DNA of 64,000 bases from Himantopus leucocephalus. Lineage: Eukaryota; Chordata; Aves; Charadriiformes; Recurvirostridae. The notes beneath the pieces were generated by a model. That model was not told the origin of the DNA and ran no database searches. It saw only the letters and a list, made by a program, of their open reading frames with translations. Positions within the stretch are counted from its first letter, which is position 1; each line of letters begins with the position of its first letter. The DNA lies in NCBI GenBank assembly GCA_003993805.1, contig RSEF01000003.1, forward strand, positions 65,511,749 through 65,575,748, given 5' to 3'. The translations under genes and the position numbers were made by a program. Below, piece by piece: positions 12,038 through 26,190 of the stretch.

Positions 12038-14608
12038 TCATGTGCACTCGCATGCCTGTTCTCCTAAGGGAGTTTTACAAGACTTCTACACGTTGGATGT
12101 AAGCTCAATGATGCCAGCCTGCAGGAACGCAGGTCTGGAGATGTAGAGTGCGATGGTACCGGTCGCATGACTACTGCCTGAGGTGAGAAATTCCAGTAAT
12201 TTTCCCTGCTGTTATGGGAAACGTCGTGTGTAATTCCAGTTTTGACAGGTTTTTCTGTAATTGGTATTTGGACGCACCTTTTGCTGGAACAAGACTCTGC
12301 CCCTCAGGCTGGGATCTGACAGTCTGCGGCAGTGCTACTGCCTCTGCTTCTGCGCTAACGCCGGTGCCTGCACAGCTCTGCACGGGAACCGTGCGGGGAA
12401 CTGACCAGGTTTTAAAAAAAAAAATCCCACCCCAGCATCAAAGGCCTATTTTTTTCCGTTGGATCAACCACGGATTCCTGTGCTGGATGAATAAATGGCT
12501 GTAGAAATACTTGTGGCAGTGTGGTGGTGGGAGAGTCCAGGGGTCGAGAGCAAGTGCCTGGGGAGGAAGGGCTGGCAGCTTCTTGAGGTAACTCAGCTGA
12601 TGCTAACTTGCCCACTGCCCGGCTCTTGTGTAGGTGTGCGTACTTGCACCACCGCTGCTCTGATATAGGTTTGTGCTCAATCGAGCAGACTTAAACGCCC
12701 GCCTAAGGCACAAGACAAAGGGGAATTTAACCTTTTCTTGCGATCATGGGCTGTGAAATATACCATTGCCGCTGGAATGCTGGAGCTGCCTTAGCGCTGC
12801 CTCCAAACCCAGGCAAGGTCTTGATGTGCTAAATGCAAAAGTAAAGACTTGTCATTGGTACCAACTTACCAGTCAATTTGCTTACTGTGTACACAGCACC
12901 ATATTTTTGACACCTCTGTCACCATTCAGCATGTGGGGTGTGTTCTGGCATGCATTTTAAAATGGCTGTATCACCACTGCATTAGCAGGCAGGCAGTTTG
13001 AAATAATATTTGAAAGACCTGTAAGCAGACAAACTCTAAAATTTGAAATTAATTTGTCTTGAATAGATTTGGCCTGAAGATGGGTAGAAACCTGAGCTGT
13101 ACCAGTCGGAAGTAGTTCAGCTTTAACTCCACTGGTACTTGCAGTCACACTCATTCTGGCATTGAGCAACCTCCATTCCTGCGCCTGTGCTACAAGAGCG
13201 AGATCTGTGTATGTAATTCTTTAGTGTGATCCTGACTCTTCTTAAAAGGAAGGTTATAACTAGGAAAGGATTTTCACTAGGTACATGGTGTTGAAAGTTT
13301 GATGCTTAAAATCACCTCTTCTGAAAAATTCTGACATCAGAACGTGATTAACTGTGCTATTCCTGTCGTATCTTATTTCAGGAAGTCCACAGTAGTGCCA
13401 TGGAAGCGGGACAGTATTATTTTACATAGCATGCAGATTTAGTTTCGAGATGTATGCTGACAGTCCATGTTGCTCCTTCTGTCATAATGAAACAAAGCAA
13501 TTAAGTTTGCAAAACCTCAAATACTCTTTTTACTTGATCTTTAGAGCTGCTGAAAATACTTTTACTGTCAGAAACACACCTTCTTTGCTTGTGCTGAGAT
13601 AGTAACGAGCTACTGGTCTTCCAGCTCTGTCCTAGTGTACCAATGGCTACACGGTGGACATTTTACCTGTTTGTTAATATAAGGTTAGACCCTGAAGTCC
13701 ATACATACTTTTTATTCCAGCACAGTTCTCCCTAAAGTCAAAAGATTTTTTCTGAATAGGACTGATTAAACATGTCAGGAATTAGATCTGTATTTGTTTC
13801 GTGCCAGCAGTGTGTTCAGTACTGTCAAGTATGTAATTGTTTCTATCTCAGGCATTTAAAATTCTTTATATACTCTAGTGTCTACAGACTGACTCAAATA
13901 ACTCCACGATTTTGATGAAAGACTCTTTCAAATTTTCTGTAGGGCCATGGCAATAACAATAATTTCAGGATGGGATTTCAAAACCTTTGTGAACAAGTGA
14001 TCTCCCCCCCTCCCAGTCCTACAAGGAAGACCTGTGTGGGATTTCCTTTTTCTAATTGTGAAATTAAATTATTGCAAAGGCAAGGAAATACAAGCTGAAA
14101 TTCAGGACCAACTGAACAGCAAAAAACTTTCTATGGAAATGGAGCTCAGAATTTAAATTATAAACCTATAGTTTCATGTTATATGAAGCTCACTTATCAA
14201 AGGATATCAGACACTGTGCTGCTAAGGATTTAAGTAAAGTAATATGCTAGAAAAAAAAGATCCCTGAAGCAGTGGATAAGTGACCTCCTCACCACCTTTT
14301 AGATTGTGGGGAGGTTCTCCAACGCAGCTCTGAGGCAGCCCCGGGGCAGGTTTTCTTGGCTCCTGAGACAAAGGTTGTGGCCCCCAGGACTGCTGCAGGG
14401 GTTCACAGGGTCTGTCATCCTCTCTGGTCCCTCACCCCGTGCCATTACTGATCCCCACCTCAGTGCTTCAGCCCCCGCAAGCACTCAGGGATGGATGGGG
14501 AAGGAGCTGGGAGGCCAGAAGGGCAGAGACAGTGAAGACCTGAGTACCTCAGCCTCAGGAGGCAGGAAAATCAGAGGCAGATCCACTTTGGACCTGATTT
14601 CTAAGTTA

Positions 14609-14686
14609 GCCCTGCTTTGAGCAGGAGATTGGACAAGACGACCTCCGCAGGCCCCTTCCAACCTAGGTTATATATGACTTTGTGTT
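14609..14686 (+). mobile_element. CR1 3' end fragment
   Basis: The segment reads CCTGCTTTGAGCAGGAGATT, then GGACAAGACGACCTCCGCAG and CCCCTTCCAACCTAGG, a recognisable CR1 3' end. The octamer tail is decayed. A GC-richer block just upstream (14300-14608) has no CR1 likeness that I can see. Confidence 0.82.
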
Positions 14687-16984
14687 TTTATGAAAAAAAT
14701 CTACTTTGCAGTGTGATTCATTTGAAAAGCATGAGCAATTTTTCATGTAGCATCTATTTATAGTTATTGGACATTCTCAACATTTAAAAGGAATTTCAGA
14801 GTATTTCTACCGTGCAGTTCTTCAGCCTTGGATTAATGGCAAATATTTCCCTTTTTGGCTTTGCCTCTGAAAATCTTCTTATTGTACTGATACGTGGAAA
14901 TCAGCTCCTGATGTCTGAATAAAATGGAGTATGCACATCCTTGAGCAAGACCACAGTGCTCCTAAGTCACCCGTGCAATTTTAGAGCCATTTTTTCTGTT
15001 ATGGTATTAGTGGAATATATGTGACCGATAAAGATATATTGAAGTGCTGCAATTTATTAATTAATTGTTCCAAACAACTCCTAACATTAAAGACATGATC
15101 CCTCCTCTATCAGAGATACAGCAAGAACTGGTAACAAATAAATAATGGTAAAAAGTGTCTGAGAAATAATCAAATAAATGAAATTGTTTGCAAAGTAAAA
15201 GGATATTTAATGAGTCAAATCCAGTCCAGAAACAAAAATAATTGTTTCAGTTTGTCTTTGAATTGTAGCTTAATAATAGAGACAAAAATGGCTGAGCAGG
15301 GGAAGCAACCTATCAGTCAAATTGTGATACCTTTACTTTAAAAAGCATTTTATTTCACAAATAGTCCTATTAATTTGATCTAACAGATAGGAGAGTATCA
15401 CAGTTAAGTCATGCAGCCTTGAGGTTGTAAGTGAAGACCTGAGGCAAGGTTAGCTTTAGTATCACATTTTTTTCAGTTGATAAGTCGGAAATAAACACCT
15501 TCTCCTCTCAACAGAAACACCGAGGAGAGCAGGATGTTAAGTTTTATTGTGTATCCTGTTTTTTAGCCAGCTCAGTATTACTTTTAAAAACTTGCAGAGT
15601 CTTCTGCGGGCTTTGTGTGAACAGAAAATAGTCACAGACAGCTATTCTTTTGCTTGCTGAAAATTAGTATCAAGCACTTCTACAATACAGTCTAGACAGG
15701 AAATTGCCTTGTCCTTCAGCAGAAAATTGATTAGGTAATTCATTACATCAGTCATCTGAGACACTCCATCCTTTGAAAATTTGTTTTCTGTGGCTCTGAT
15801 AAAGGTAAGATCTATAGGTTTTCTCTTCTAAGTAGGTGAGTCATCTTAGGCTGGACATTTCACACATGTTTTCTTAGGACAGCAACTCTTCTCTGTGGCT
15901 AAGCCAATTGAGGAAAAACATTAAACTTACCTGATGCTTATCTGTAGGGTGCTCAGGCTACAGGACAGAATAAGCCTCCTATAAAGAACCCTTGGTACTT
16001 CTGTTCCTCTTCAGCTGGCAAACAATGGCTTTTGTTCGTGTCTGAAATGTTGGCACTCCCCCAAGAGAATGCTCTCAGTAGAACCTTAATCTCCCCGAAG
16101 TATTTTCTTTTTATTGCTGTCTATTGATTTTTATTTTCGTGTGTAGATCACAGCATATACTTTAACTCTGTAGATCAGCCCAGAAAATTCTTGGTTACAT
16201 GATGCATTCTTCTTCTGATGCATTAGTGTTTTGGATGTTAATCACAGTTAACTGACTTTTAGCATTTGCAGTCAGATTGTGACATAGGTGAACCTAAAAA
16301 TGTGCCCGATGGATTCCAGCCGACAGAAAAAATAAGTCAGAGAGTAAAGAAATGCAGCAATTTATATAAATTATGGCCGGGAAGAATTCAGGGGGCAGGA
16401 AAGCATGAACAGAACAATAAATGAGCTGAATGTGAGTATATGACATGGCAAAAAGGAAAGCAATTAATAAATCAGTCTTTAAAAAGTAGTGAAGCAAAGA
16501 AAGACAATAAAAGAAACAGTTTAAAAAAATATTTTTTAACAATGATTCACCGAAGGGTTTTGTCCCTTTTTCCACTTAAATATGTAGTTTTACAGCCTTG
16601 ATTTGGACAGAAAGTGACTTTAAAAAAATGCTGAAAAAGCTAAGAAACTATCCTTCAAAAAACTGAAGCGATGTCCAAGCAAGCAAAAGAGAAGAGAATG
16701 TGAGAAGTGGCAAATTAAGCGTATTGACACAAATCACAGGCCAACAATAAATGTTTTAGGGACTATTTGCTAAATGCATAAAAACTAACAGCCAGCTCTT
16801 CCTCAAAGCCATTGGGAATGGGGAGCCTTTCTTGGAGTCATTAAGGCCAATTGACATATCAATGAGAGGATAAATTACAGCCGAAAAAACAAAGGGATTC
16901 TTGCATGTTTCCTCAGCCTGGAAGATCTTAGATATTCACACTCCAGAAGTCGTCTGTAGAAGAACGTATCAGAAGATCTGTTTT

Positions 16985-18215
16985 AAACTGAAATGTCTGT
17001 GGAGGAGGTTATAGAACAAATTTACAAAATGAACAGTAGCAAACTGCCAGGACCATATGGTATTTACCCAGGAGATCTAAAGGAAATTGAGGATGAAATA
17101 GCTGAACTACTATCTTCCTGAAAACTGCCTCTATAGTAAAGCTCTGGAAGGTAGCGACTATGACACTAACTTTTTACAAGTATCTCAATTAGGGATTGTG
17201 GGATTACAGACCAATGATTTTGATTTCTAGGAAGTAACACACAATGTGGAAAAAATAATCTTAACTTACATGTGGGGTGATAAACTCTGTACTAGATGCT
17301 ACCACTCAGAAAAAAAAAGGTCTTGGAAATGTAACACATAATTCTGTGAAAAACTCAGTTTCACGTTCAGTAAAAGTCAAAGAAGCAACTACAAAATAAG
17401 ACAGAATTTTTAGGTATTACACGGGTTCTTCAGCATATGAGCCCCTTTCCAAAATGCATGCCAAAACTCACTCCTTCTCCCCGCCCCCATTTGTTCTGAT
17501 AAACATATTACCTCTGTTTCCAAGCCGCTTGCTTTGATATGTCCTTGGGCCACCACAGAAAGAACAATGCTACCAATAAAAGAGCAGGAAATTATTACTG
17601 CAGGAATAGAGAACAAAACATCATGTCAAGCTATGTCCACTTTCAAATATTATGTTACATTTCTGGTCTTCCCTCCTATCTCTCATCCCCAGAAGGGACA
17701 GGGCAGAACTAGAAAAGGTTCAAGGAAGGGCAATAACAGTGATCAAAGAGATGAAACAGCTTCCATAAGAGGAACAACTAAATTGTTTAGGACTGTTCAG
17801 CCAGGGAGAGACAACTTAATTTTGTACAGCTATCATGGCCTGGAGAAGATGAACAGTCAATGATTTTTTTTGTACAAAAGCTAGCGAGAGCTCAAATTAT
17901 AATTTTGAGGGGTAGGTTGAAAATGAACAAAATTAGTTATACTGTGGAACTCTTTCACATGGGATATTTCAATATTAAACTTGTACAGCTGTTCAGAAAG
18001 CTAATTAATGGAGGAAAAATCTACCAGATACTATAAGCATGAAGATAATACTTCTCATTCAGGAATTTGCTGAAACACTAATCCCTGGAGATTGCAAAAG
18101 TATTGTGGGGAAGTACTGGCATATTCTGGCTTGGTTTTTACACTGTTACCAAGATATTTGTTATTTGCCACTGTTGAGGAGGTGTTACACTTCTGGGTGG
18201 ATTTTTGGTCTTAAA
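16985..18215 (+). mobile_element. Ancient CR1/L3-like LINE, heavily decayed
   Basis: Three collinear blocks on the plus strand resemble a non-LTR reverse transcriptase and its 3' end. Around 17010-17100 the translation gives QIYKMNSSKLPGPYGIYP, a worn K.PGPDGI.P motif. At 17696-17880 it reads like the LEKVQGRATK..KGLE...LGLFS region at the nucleotide level. At 18085-18210 it resembles the 3' end of sauropsid CR1-like elements (ggagattgcaaaagtattgt and following bases). Many stops and deletions show it is old. Block edges are approximate. Confidence 0.65.
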
Positions 18216-20122
18216 CAGTAAGCTATACGTATAGTCCCTCATTTGCACATAGGGGTACCCCACACAAGGGTATAAGAGATTTCAAGGTTAATTTCTGAAG
18301 TCCCTTTTGCCCTGGTGTGTGCGCAGAGCCTCAGTCAGAATCTACCTTCTCTTTCTCTTAGGCATAAATGTGGCTATATTTTAGGTATGAAGGGAATGGC
18401 ATGGCTTCTGCCAATATTTGGCCTCTCAAAAATGCAAACAACTTAATCAGATCTCGAGTAAACGAAAAAAAAAGGTGTTGATCTGAAATAATAAATTATT
18501 GTTTAGTATTAATTGCACACAACATTGTGCCTCTGAAGAAGAGTGTGAAATTCTGTGTAATCATCTTGAGAAGAAGATTCGAAAATGTCGATAAAGAAAA
18601 TCTGTGCCCAGGAATCATTTGAGTGAGGGTGACAAATAAAAAGAAGTAAAAATATTTAAATCTTTCGGGCAGTTGGATTCTTTTTTCAACATACAACAAA
18701 ATTAGATCTCCTTTAAGGCTTAGTATCTGTAGACGTCAGAGAGTTATGAATTCTATCAGAAAAGGGATTTATAAGTGCAACTCTGTTGCCAAATTAGAGC
18801 TGAAATTTTAAATTAGAAAGAGATCCTCATGTGTCTAAAGTGTGGCCATTTTCCACACAGAGTTTCTGATGAAGTAGGTAGGAATAAAATGCTCCTTCAG
18901 TTTGCACTTTGCTGATGAGTATTTGACTTTCATGGTGACACTTGCTTTCTAAGGGTAGAAATGAACGCAAACTGTTAACTTCTGCTTGTTGCTTGAGACC
19001 GTACAGGAATTAATTGAGTGCTTTTCGGTTTCTAGAATCAACATTCAAACAAACAGAAAAAATCTGGCATAACTGGAAACTTCACTAGCAGTCCCTGATT
19101 GCTGCAAATCAAATGACTGGAGTCTGATCTCACTTTTTCTCCTTGATGACAATCCATATAAAAAAAAAGTTGCATTGACCAGTAGGTAGGGACTTATAGC
19201 TACAATTTAAAAATATGCCATTACAGGAAGAATGAATAGAACATTTGGGCAGATTTCAGACAAGATTTCTTTCTCCGCCCTTGGGCAAATCACTCACTTA
19301 GCTGTTCCTCTCTTTTTCTCTTACTTTTTTGCCAGCTTTATATTTATGCCAGCAGATGTATATTGCCAGCAATGTAACTCCTCCGCACTTCAAAAATTCC
19401 TGATAACTGTCAGGATGCATTGGCTCTAAATTGATACAATAATCAATATGGGTCTGGCCGGACCTCACTGATTCAGAGAGATTTTAACTAGCCAGTTACA
19501 ACTTTGCAGCCCGCTGTAACATCAAAATTGGAAAGTTTTGAATCTTTCCTTGTGGTTTGGCCACAACTGGCGGCAATACTCACCAGTGTGGTAATGGGGA
19601 GAAAATTTTTGTTTCTGTTTGCTGGACTCCATGTTTTCTGAGCCTCAAAGGTGATAAGGAGGCAGCCTTTGCTTCTGGGACTGTTGGGTCCTTCCAGGTG
19701 GCTGAGAGATTTTCTGGATTCAATCAATTTTCTGAAGAGTCTCCTCAACTGAATATATTTTTTCTCTCTAACCACATGCCCCATTCAGCAGACTTACTAA
19801 AGAAAAGGCAAACAGTAGCAACATCAGCTCCCCTTTGCTGGGAAAAAGCACCTCTGTGAAGCAAGGGGTAAAGTTAGCAGAGAAATTCAGTTTACTTTTT
19901 TTTCTGCCAGCTAATGTCTTTGTAACCCAAGAGGGCTTAATTTCACAGTGATGTTAGTTTGACTCATTTCACGACAACTGTTTTTTCAAGTTGTTTTTAG
20001 AAGACGAAAAATTCTATGAAAGGTGCACAGCTCTGGCAACAAGCTAATAGGGAACAGCCTGCTACAGCCCAAAGTATATGAGCCCTCACTTGCCAATCTA
20101 GCAGTCGTTCCCTGTCGGTATG

Positions 20123-20148
20123 ATTGGATTATTTCATTGGATTATTTC
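20123..20148 (+). repeat. Exact 13-bp tandem duplication
   Basis: ATTGGATTATTTC occurs twice in direct succession without a mismatch. Confidence 0.88.
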
Positions 20149-23100
20149 CCAGATGGGCATTAATGTGTTTGTAGGGCACATTCAGTTAAGGGGTCAATGT
20201 TTATTAAAGCTGCAGATATTGCATTTGCTCCGAGCATGTAATTAAAACAGCAGACTGCTCTCTGTTTTGCCTTTCATACAGTAGGCTGTATCATAAAACA
20301 GCTCTGGATGATTTCGCCACCTGTTTTTGTCAAGAGCTTTAAAATAGAATATATTATAGGCTTCTTATATGAAATGAAATAGTATTTTCCCATAAAGCTA
20401 AGGTTTTCAAATATTATGATTTATGCTGTAGGCAGGGAAATTCCATATTCCCCCAAAGACCTCTGCATTAGTTTATGGATTTGTTGTACCTTTCTCCCTC
20501 CAGAGCTCCCTGCTTTGCTATTTAATCTGGAGGGGAAATCTTCAGTGAAATAAACATGACTTAGGTCTATAATTTCTACATAGATTATACTGTACATAGC
20601 CATTCTTGCATAAAAGCAAGATTCTGATCATATTGTGATTCAATCATACTTTTTAATGTAAACAATATTAGTGATATTCATTGTCTTACAATTGCCCCTC
20701 CCTAAAATATCAATAGTGTCTATTTTCAGGAAGATAAAAAGTTATTGTTTCTTACCTATCCTGTCTTCTGCAATTCCATTCTGCATTTTACATTATATAT
20801 TCTAAGATTGTTTCAGTTCAATGGTGAATGAAATTATAGTTCTTATATATAATATATTATGTATTATGTATTATAAATTAACCATTGAGATCAAGCAACC
20901 TTTTATCAGTAGTTTGAATAACTTTAAGCAGTAAAATACAGTAGTCCTGGGCATTAAAATGCTATGTTCATTGCTCCAATACACCATTTCTACCATACAA
21001 ATTCAGTATTCAAAGGCTTTGCTTCCCTTATTCTGTCTTTAGAAGAAAGTCTCAGAATCACATCCCCAGGTTCAGCCAAGAAGAAATCTGCAGACCTGAA
21101 AAATGAAGGCAGAAAGACTTCTTGGTTTTCAAAGCAACCTTTTCACCATATGTCATTAAGAGGCTAGATCTCCTCTAAGAGCCTCTTCCAATTGTACTGG
21201 CTTAGCGCTATTCCAGAAGCTTACCATGTCCAATCACCCTAAAAGAATCCTAATCAGGCCTTAGGCTAAAATGCTGCATTGACAGGAAAGCTGGGCAGTA
21301 AGTAACGTTGCATTTGCTTCAGCTGATGGCCTTGTCAAATAACTGCATTTCCAACTTCTGGAGTTAAAATAGATGAAGTGTCATTGAAAATCAACGTCAG
21401 TCTTTTGTTCCCAGGTAGGCAAACACGTTAGGTCTGCAAGTAAGTCTGAGATTGTAGCCTTGACTCGTATTTGAGGGTTTGGATCTGCAAGATGAGCCTG
21501 GATGGACAACATTCAAGGATGATGCTTTGCATTAGACATCTATTTAAGAAGTGTCCTTCGGAGCTGCTTATATCCTAAGAGTATCGGACTTCTTCAGGAC
21601 TTCTGATCCAGCCCTTCCCTCTCTGAGATCTGTGTTCTTAACAGCTCTCAAAACTCCTGTAATTTGCCTCCTCTTGTCCTGTTTGGTGCTGCTCTAGGGC
21701 TCTGAAAATAGCATGCTGTAGTCCTGACTCCACTGATGTGTTAGACACTGGCCTGGAGCTCTCTGTATGGCTGTGTTATGGCAAGATTGATAAGACTTCC
21801 AAGACAGTGGTTTGGGTTTTGATTTTTTTTTTTTTCATTTGGGTGACTAACAGCATTTAAGTCAAAAGAAACCACGGTGTTTAACTGATTTGAATTGGTA
21901 TTTTAAGCCCTGATCATCTCACAGGTTTCATGCACACAGTCATTGTGAAATGTAAACTATCAAGCTCACATGTGGTTTACGTGCAATAACTAAAGCAGAT
22001 ATATTTGATTTGCTAGTAACTTGCTCTGCATGACTTCTGTTCCTAAAAGATGCAGGGCACAAAATAGCAAGGTATATCATTGATATGATTAGAAAGATGA
22101 TGGGAATATTCACTTCTATTTTTCAATTCGAATGACCACCTGTGGTAATCAGCCTATGAGTTTAGTTACCTGTTTGCAGATTATCACGTAAAAGCAGCAC
22201 ATTGAACCAGCGTCACTGAATGAGGGGAGAAGGCTGCCCGCTTATGTTTCCCATGCCCTGGATGCTACACCAACTTAAGGGCAGCTTATGGAGGTTTGGG
22301 GAAGTTGTTTCTTTCCTGAAAGATGCTGAAAACACACAGGAGTGAGTTGCTTGCGATGTGCAAGTGAGAGAGGCAGGGACTCAACAGCGCAAGCAGAGAA
22401 TGAGGGGACATCCAAAAAGAACAGAGAGCAGAGACCTCACTGGGCCTTAACTGTGATGGAAAGGAGCAAAGGGAGACAGGGGAATTTGTTGCAACCCAGT
22501 AAGTCTCTGATTTGCAGGACTGAGGGTGAGACTGACAGAAGGGGTCTGCCCGATAATGGTATCTGGGGCAGAGGAGAGATTTGTTCATAAATCTCTTGTT
22601 TCTGATCTACTTCATTACGTTTGTTTAAGTTCCTGTGCTCCAATAAGACAGCTTTTGGAAATCAGTGCCCCAGGAGTTCTGGGAACAGTCACAAAAAAGT
22701 TGACCTACCTTTGGTTTGCATTGATTTAGGTTGACCCACCCTTAAAATTTGACCCAGTTCATATTCCCATTGCACCATTCTTAATAAAACTTTCTCCTAA
22801 AGTGTAATTAGCAAGTCTGTACGAATGAGATTAGTGTTGTCTAATAAAACTGATAACTTAATGCCTGCTCTGTGTTCCCATCTGATGCCTCAGCTGGCAA
22901 GACATTCCTCTCTGTAGCCATCACTCCTAGGATTAGTTACCAGCTGATTAAATCTCAGGAAAGCCCTTGTATCCTATGGATTGGGTGCTAGCCATGCTCC
23001 CTGCAAGCAGGTGTGGGAGCAGATATTTTCTGCTGATGGAGGGGTTATGCCTTTGCAACTGTGCAGATTGTTGTGAGTGGTAGCACCAGAGATGCAAGCC

Positions 23101-26100
23101 ACAGATGGCAGCAAGGGGATGCAGCTGTCTGCATGAGGCTTAGTATCCCTGAAGCAGCTGCACTGGGAATTTGGTAGATGTAGCATGGCTTATGTGTGCT
23201 GAGTGGTCTCCATTAATCCCTCTGCCTTCACCTCATCTTTGCTCATTACATTATTATTACAAATTATGAGCATTGCTAAAGCCCCAACAACCTGTTGACA
23301 TAGCCTCTAGGTCCTATGTTTTCTGTGTTCCTGGGTAGACTACACTCTGCATTCGTCACTAGTTATGTCTTTTCTTTTTTGTTTTGCTTTTGATTTGCTT
23401 TCTGCCTTGAGTAGGAAAAATTTCATGGGTGTCAAGATCCTTGTGTAGGAAGGGTAAATAGGATTTTAAATGATAGCCCATGACCCAAGAACATGATGCA
23501 AGGCTTAAGTATTGAACTCAGTCCCTTTTGGATCTATCAATGAAGCCAGAAGACAAGGGTAAAAGATAACCTTGATAGAATACTTAAACCTCACCTGTCA
23601 TTTAAGTTACGTTAATTTTGCACAAAGTGGAATTAAGATTATCCTTATACTTTTCAATTGCTTTTCCACTGCACTCTTACCATTTCTTTTCTCTTTCTCT
23701 GCTTTGTTTGTCCAGTTACTTCCAAATTTGTTCCTCAAGACTCTTGTCCCATCTTTCCCATCACATTTATATATTTGATTACCTATTAACAAATTCTTTA
23801 TCTCTTACCATTCTCTGTGTCATCATTAGTGCTTTAGCATTAGCACAGAAAGCGTCCAGGAAAAATCTTGACGTTGGAGCAAATCTTTTCCTCTCAGGCA
23901 TCCAGGCAGAATTTGGATTAGTACTGACATTACACCCAAAGGCAGCCTGATCTCCTGCTGGTGTATTACATACTCCCTGGAGAGAACTGGATCTTGCTCC
24001 AGCACATTCCTGATTTGGGGGGAACTGACAGGTTAACTAGGTCCCTACTACCATGTGAAGGACCTCACAGGGATACTTTAATTTGTAACCTGGTAGGGAT
24101 TGCTATTTCACGTGTTGTGTACCTGAGGAGCAACAGAGGTACAGTACAGTGCCCTCTCAGTGTTATCCTTTGCCAACTCCTGCCTGACCAGGGTTTGCTA
24201 GCAGGCACCTAAGTGGATCTAAACTATTTCCAGACTGGGAATTCTGCAGGGGTATTAGCTTTGATTCTGACCCGAGGTGCAAAAGATTCTCTGTGGTGGT
24301 CATTGTAAGAGGATTTTTCCCATTTTAAGATCTTTTTGCACAGTCTTTGGGGCTGCAAGGCAATAACTGCTTAGGGGCAGTGCATATCTCTGAATCAGTG
24401 CTGTAGGAGAGGTCAGGAAGAGGACTAGTTAAGGATGCGCAGAGAAACAGAGTTTGCTTATAATATTATTTATTTAGAATTTTTTTCAAATTCCTTTGGG
24501 AAACAGAAAACTTAAACATAGAGATAATTCCAGAGAAATGAGAGGAATTTTATTTTAAATGTTTTGAATTCATGAGAGGTTTGGGGAAGTGAGAGAAATG
24601 AAAACTGTCCACACACAGAATATATTGACTTGCGTCAACTCGAGAAACTTGAATTACTGCTTGTGCAAAACTGTAGAAAATGTTTACAGGCGATGTTATT
24701 CTTACATCAGAGTATTTCCCCCGCTTTGCCTTCGCCTTCCCTCCTGCTGAGCTTTCTCCTTTCTATGATCTTACTTTTCCTTTTTACTTGCTCTCAACTT
24801 CTCACTTTTTGCTAGTTCCCAGTTTTCCTCTTCGAGTCCCTCACCACAGTTTTTTTCCTCCTCTACTCTTTTGCCTTTTTTGTTGCATTTGCTCTATCTT
24901 TAACTTCTCTCCCCTGTGCTTTTTTTCTTTTGTATCACTTTCTGCTTCCCTCTCCATATAATTATTCAGCTACTTCATTTCCCTGAATCTTTTTATATTT
25001 CTATTTTAAAAGACAAAAAAGTTAAATGGGAAAGGCAGCTTTCAGTTAAATATTTATGCTGCATAATGGGCTGCTTGCTGTGTTATATACCTTCATGTTA
25101 TCCTGGCACAAACTAGCAGAGGAGATAAAATGAAGGATGAAGGAGAGAGAAAATGAAATGTTGCCTGTCAGGATCACCATGAAGGTGTGGTAGAGTGAAG
25201 AGTATTAATCTAGAGCTTCCTTGGGATTCCATTTTGGGTTAATCTATGCTCTGACTATTGGCTTTGCAACTGTAAAATGAAGATTTTGGAATTTTCTTCC
25301 CTCAAAGAGGCAGTGTGAAGACAAATACATTAGAAGTTTGAAGGGTGACTACATAAAAAAGGTAATGACACCACAGAAGAATGAAAAACAGTTAACTTCA
25401 AAGTGGCAACAGCTTGACAAATACTTAAGCAGTGGACAAAATACTTTAGTGGTTTTCAAACTGTGTATTTTCAAATTCATTGCCAGCTACTATGGAACAC
25501 AATAAATTTTCCAACATTTTATTTTCCATATGAGCTCTTGGGACAACTAAATCTCAGCATACTATCAAAATATTTTTTGAGATACACTTCCATTTCTACT
25601 CAATTTTGGAAGACAAATATTTTCTAAGACCAATATATCATCCAGATAATTAATAGTAGTGCAGAAGAACTGGATAATTGATTTCTAGAAATCAGCCATC
25701 AGTTTTTAAACCTTTGTAGTTCTGAAAAGAAATACTGAAAATTGAAACCTGATTTAATGAATCATTCGCAGGACATTTTATTTGTTCCATTTTTGTACAA
25801 CCACATTTTCAGAATAACGAGTTAATGCAAAGTGGATTTTGTACATGTGGTTCAGAATTTGCTTCACAAAATAAAAATGAAGTGAATAATCAAGGACAAA
25901 GAGTTAACGAAATAATGTTAGCCTCAAGAACTTTTTTCAATAGCTCTTCTGACATCTCTCTAACATTGCAGTAGCATCAACAAGGAAGAAATTTGTCTCA
26001 CTGCTGGAAAAAGAGAAAAGATGTGATAATGTGGAAAAGAATATCCAGTTATGAAGTGAAGTGATGACCAAGCTTTGGTGTAAAAGTAAATTAAGCATTG

Positions 26101-26120
26101 TTAATGGACTATAGATGTTA

Positions 26121-26190
26121 GAGCCTTGGTCCATTGAAGTCAATGATTATACTCCCACTGAGTCAGTGGGAGCAAGGTTTTCACCCTAAC
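26121..26190 (+). repeat. Ancient palindrome-type sauropsid repeat
   Basis: CATTGAAGTCAATG is followed by ACTCCCACTGAGTCAGTGGG and AGCAAGGTTTTCACCCTA, close to the core of widespread sauropsid hairpin repeats. The CCCACTGAGTCAGTGGG part is itself a palindrome. Confidence 0.55.

Larger units (their letters stand above)
1..14608. other. Intergenic DNA downstream of the SLC32-like gene, no supported gene
   Basis: No open frame here shows family likeness, splice context or length beyond chance; the longest (8756-9196, 146 codons) is low-complexity at its start and spans the hairpin at 9052. The first 260 bases are GC-richer and contain CAGCTGGTGTAAATCAGTG at about 202, another ancient-repeat arm. 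I saw the GT/CG microsatellite, two ancient repeat pieces and TAAT-rich stretches (9160-9620) but no exon of another gene. Confidence 0.6.

Noticed and set aside
11724..12146. Open frames with His/Ala/Arg or Val/Cys/Ala repeats on both strands
   Set aside because: They are translations of the GT/CG microsatellite.
23572..25116. Several Ser/Leu/Phe-rich open frames
   Set aside because: They arise from pyrimidine-rich tracts and show no conserved pattern.
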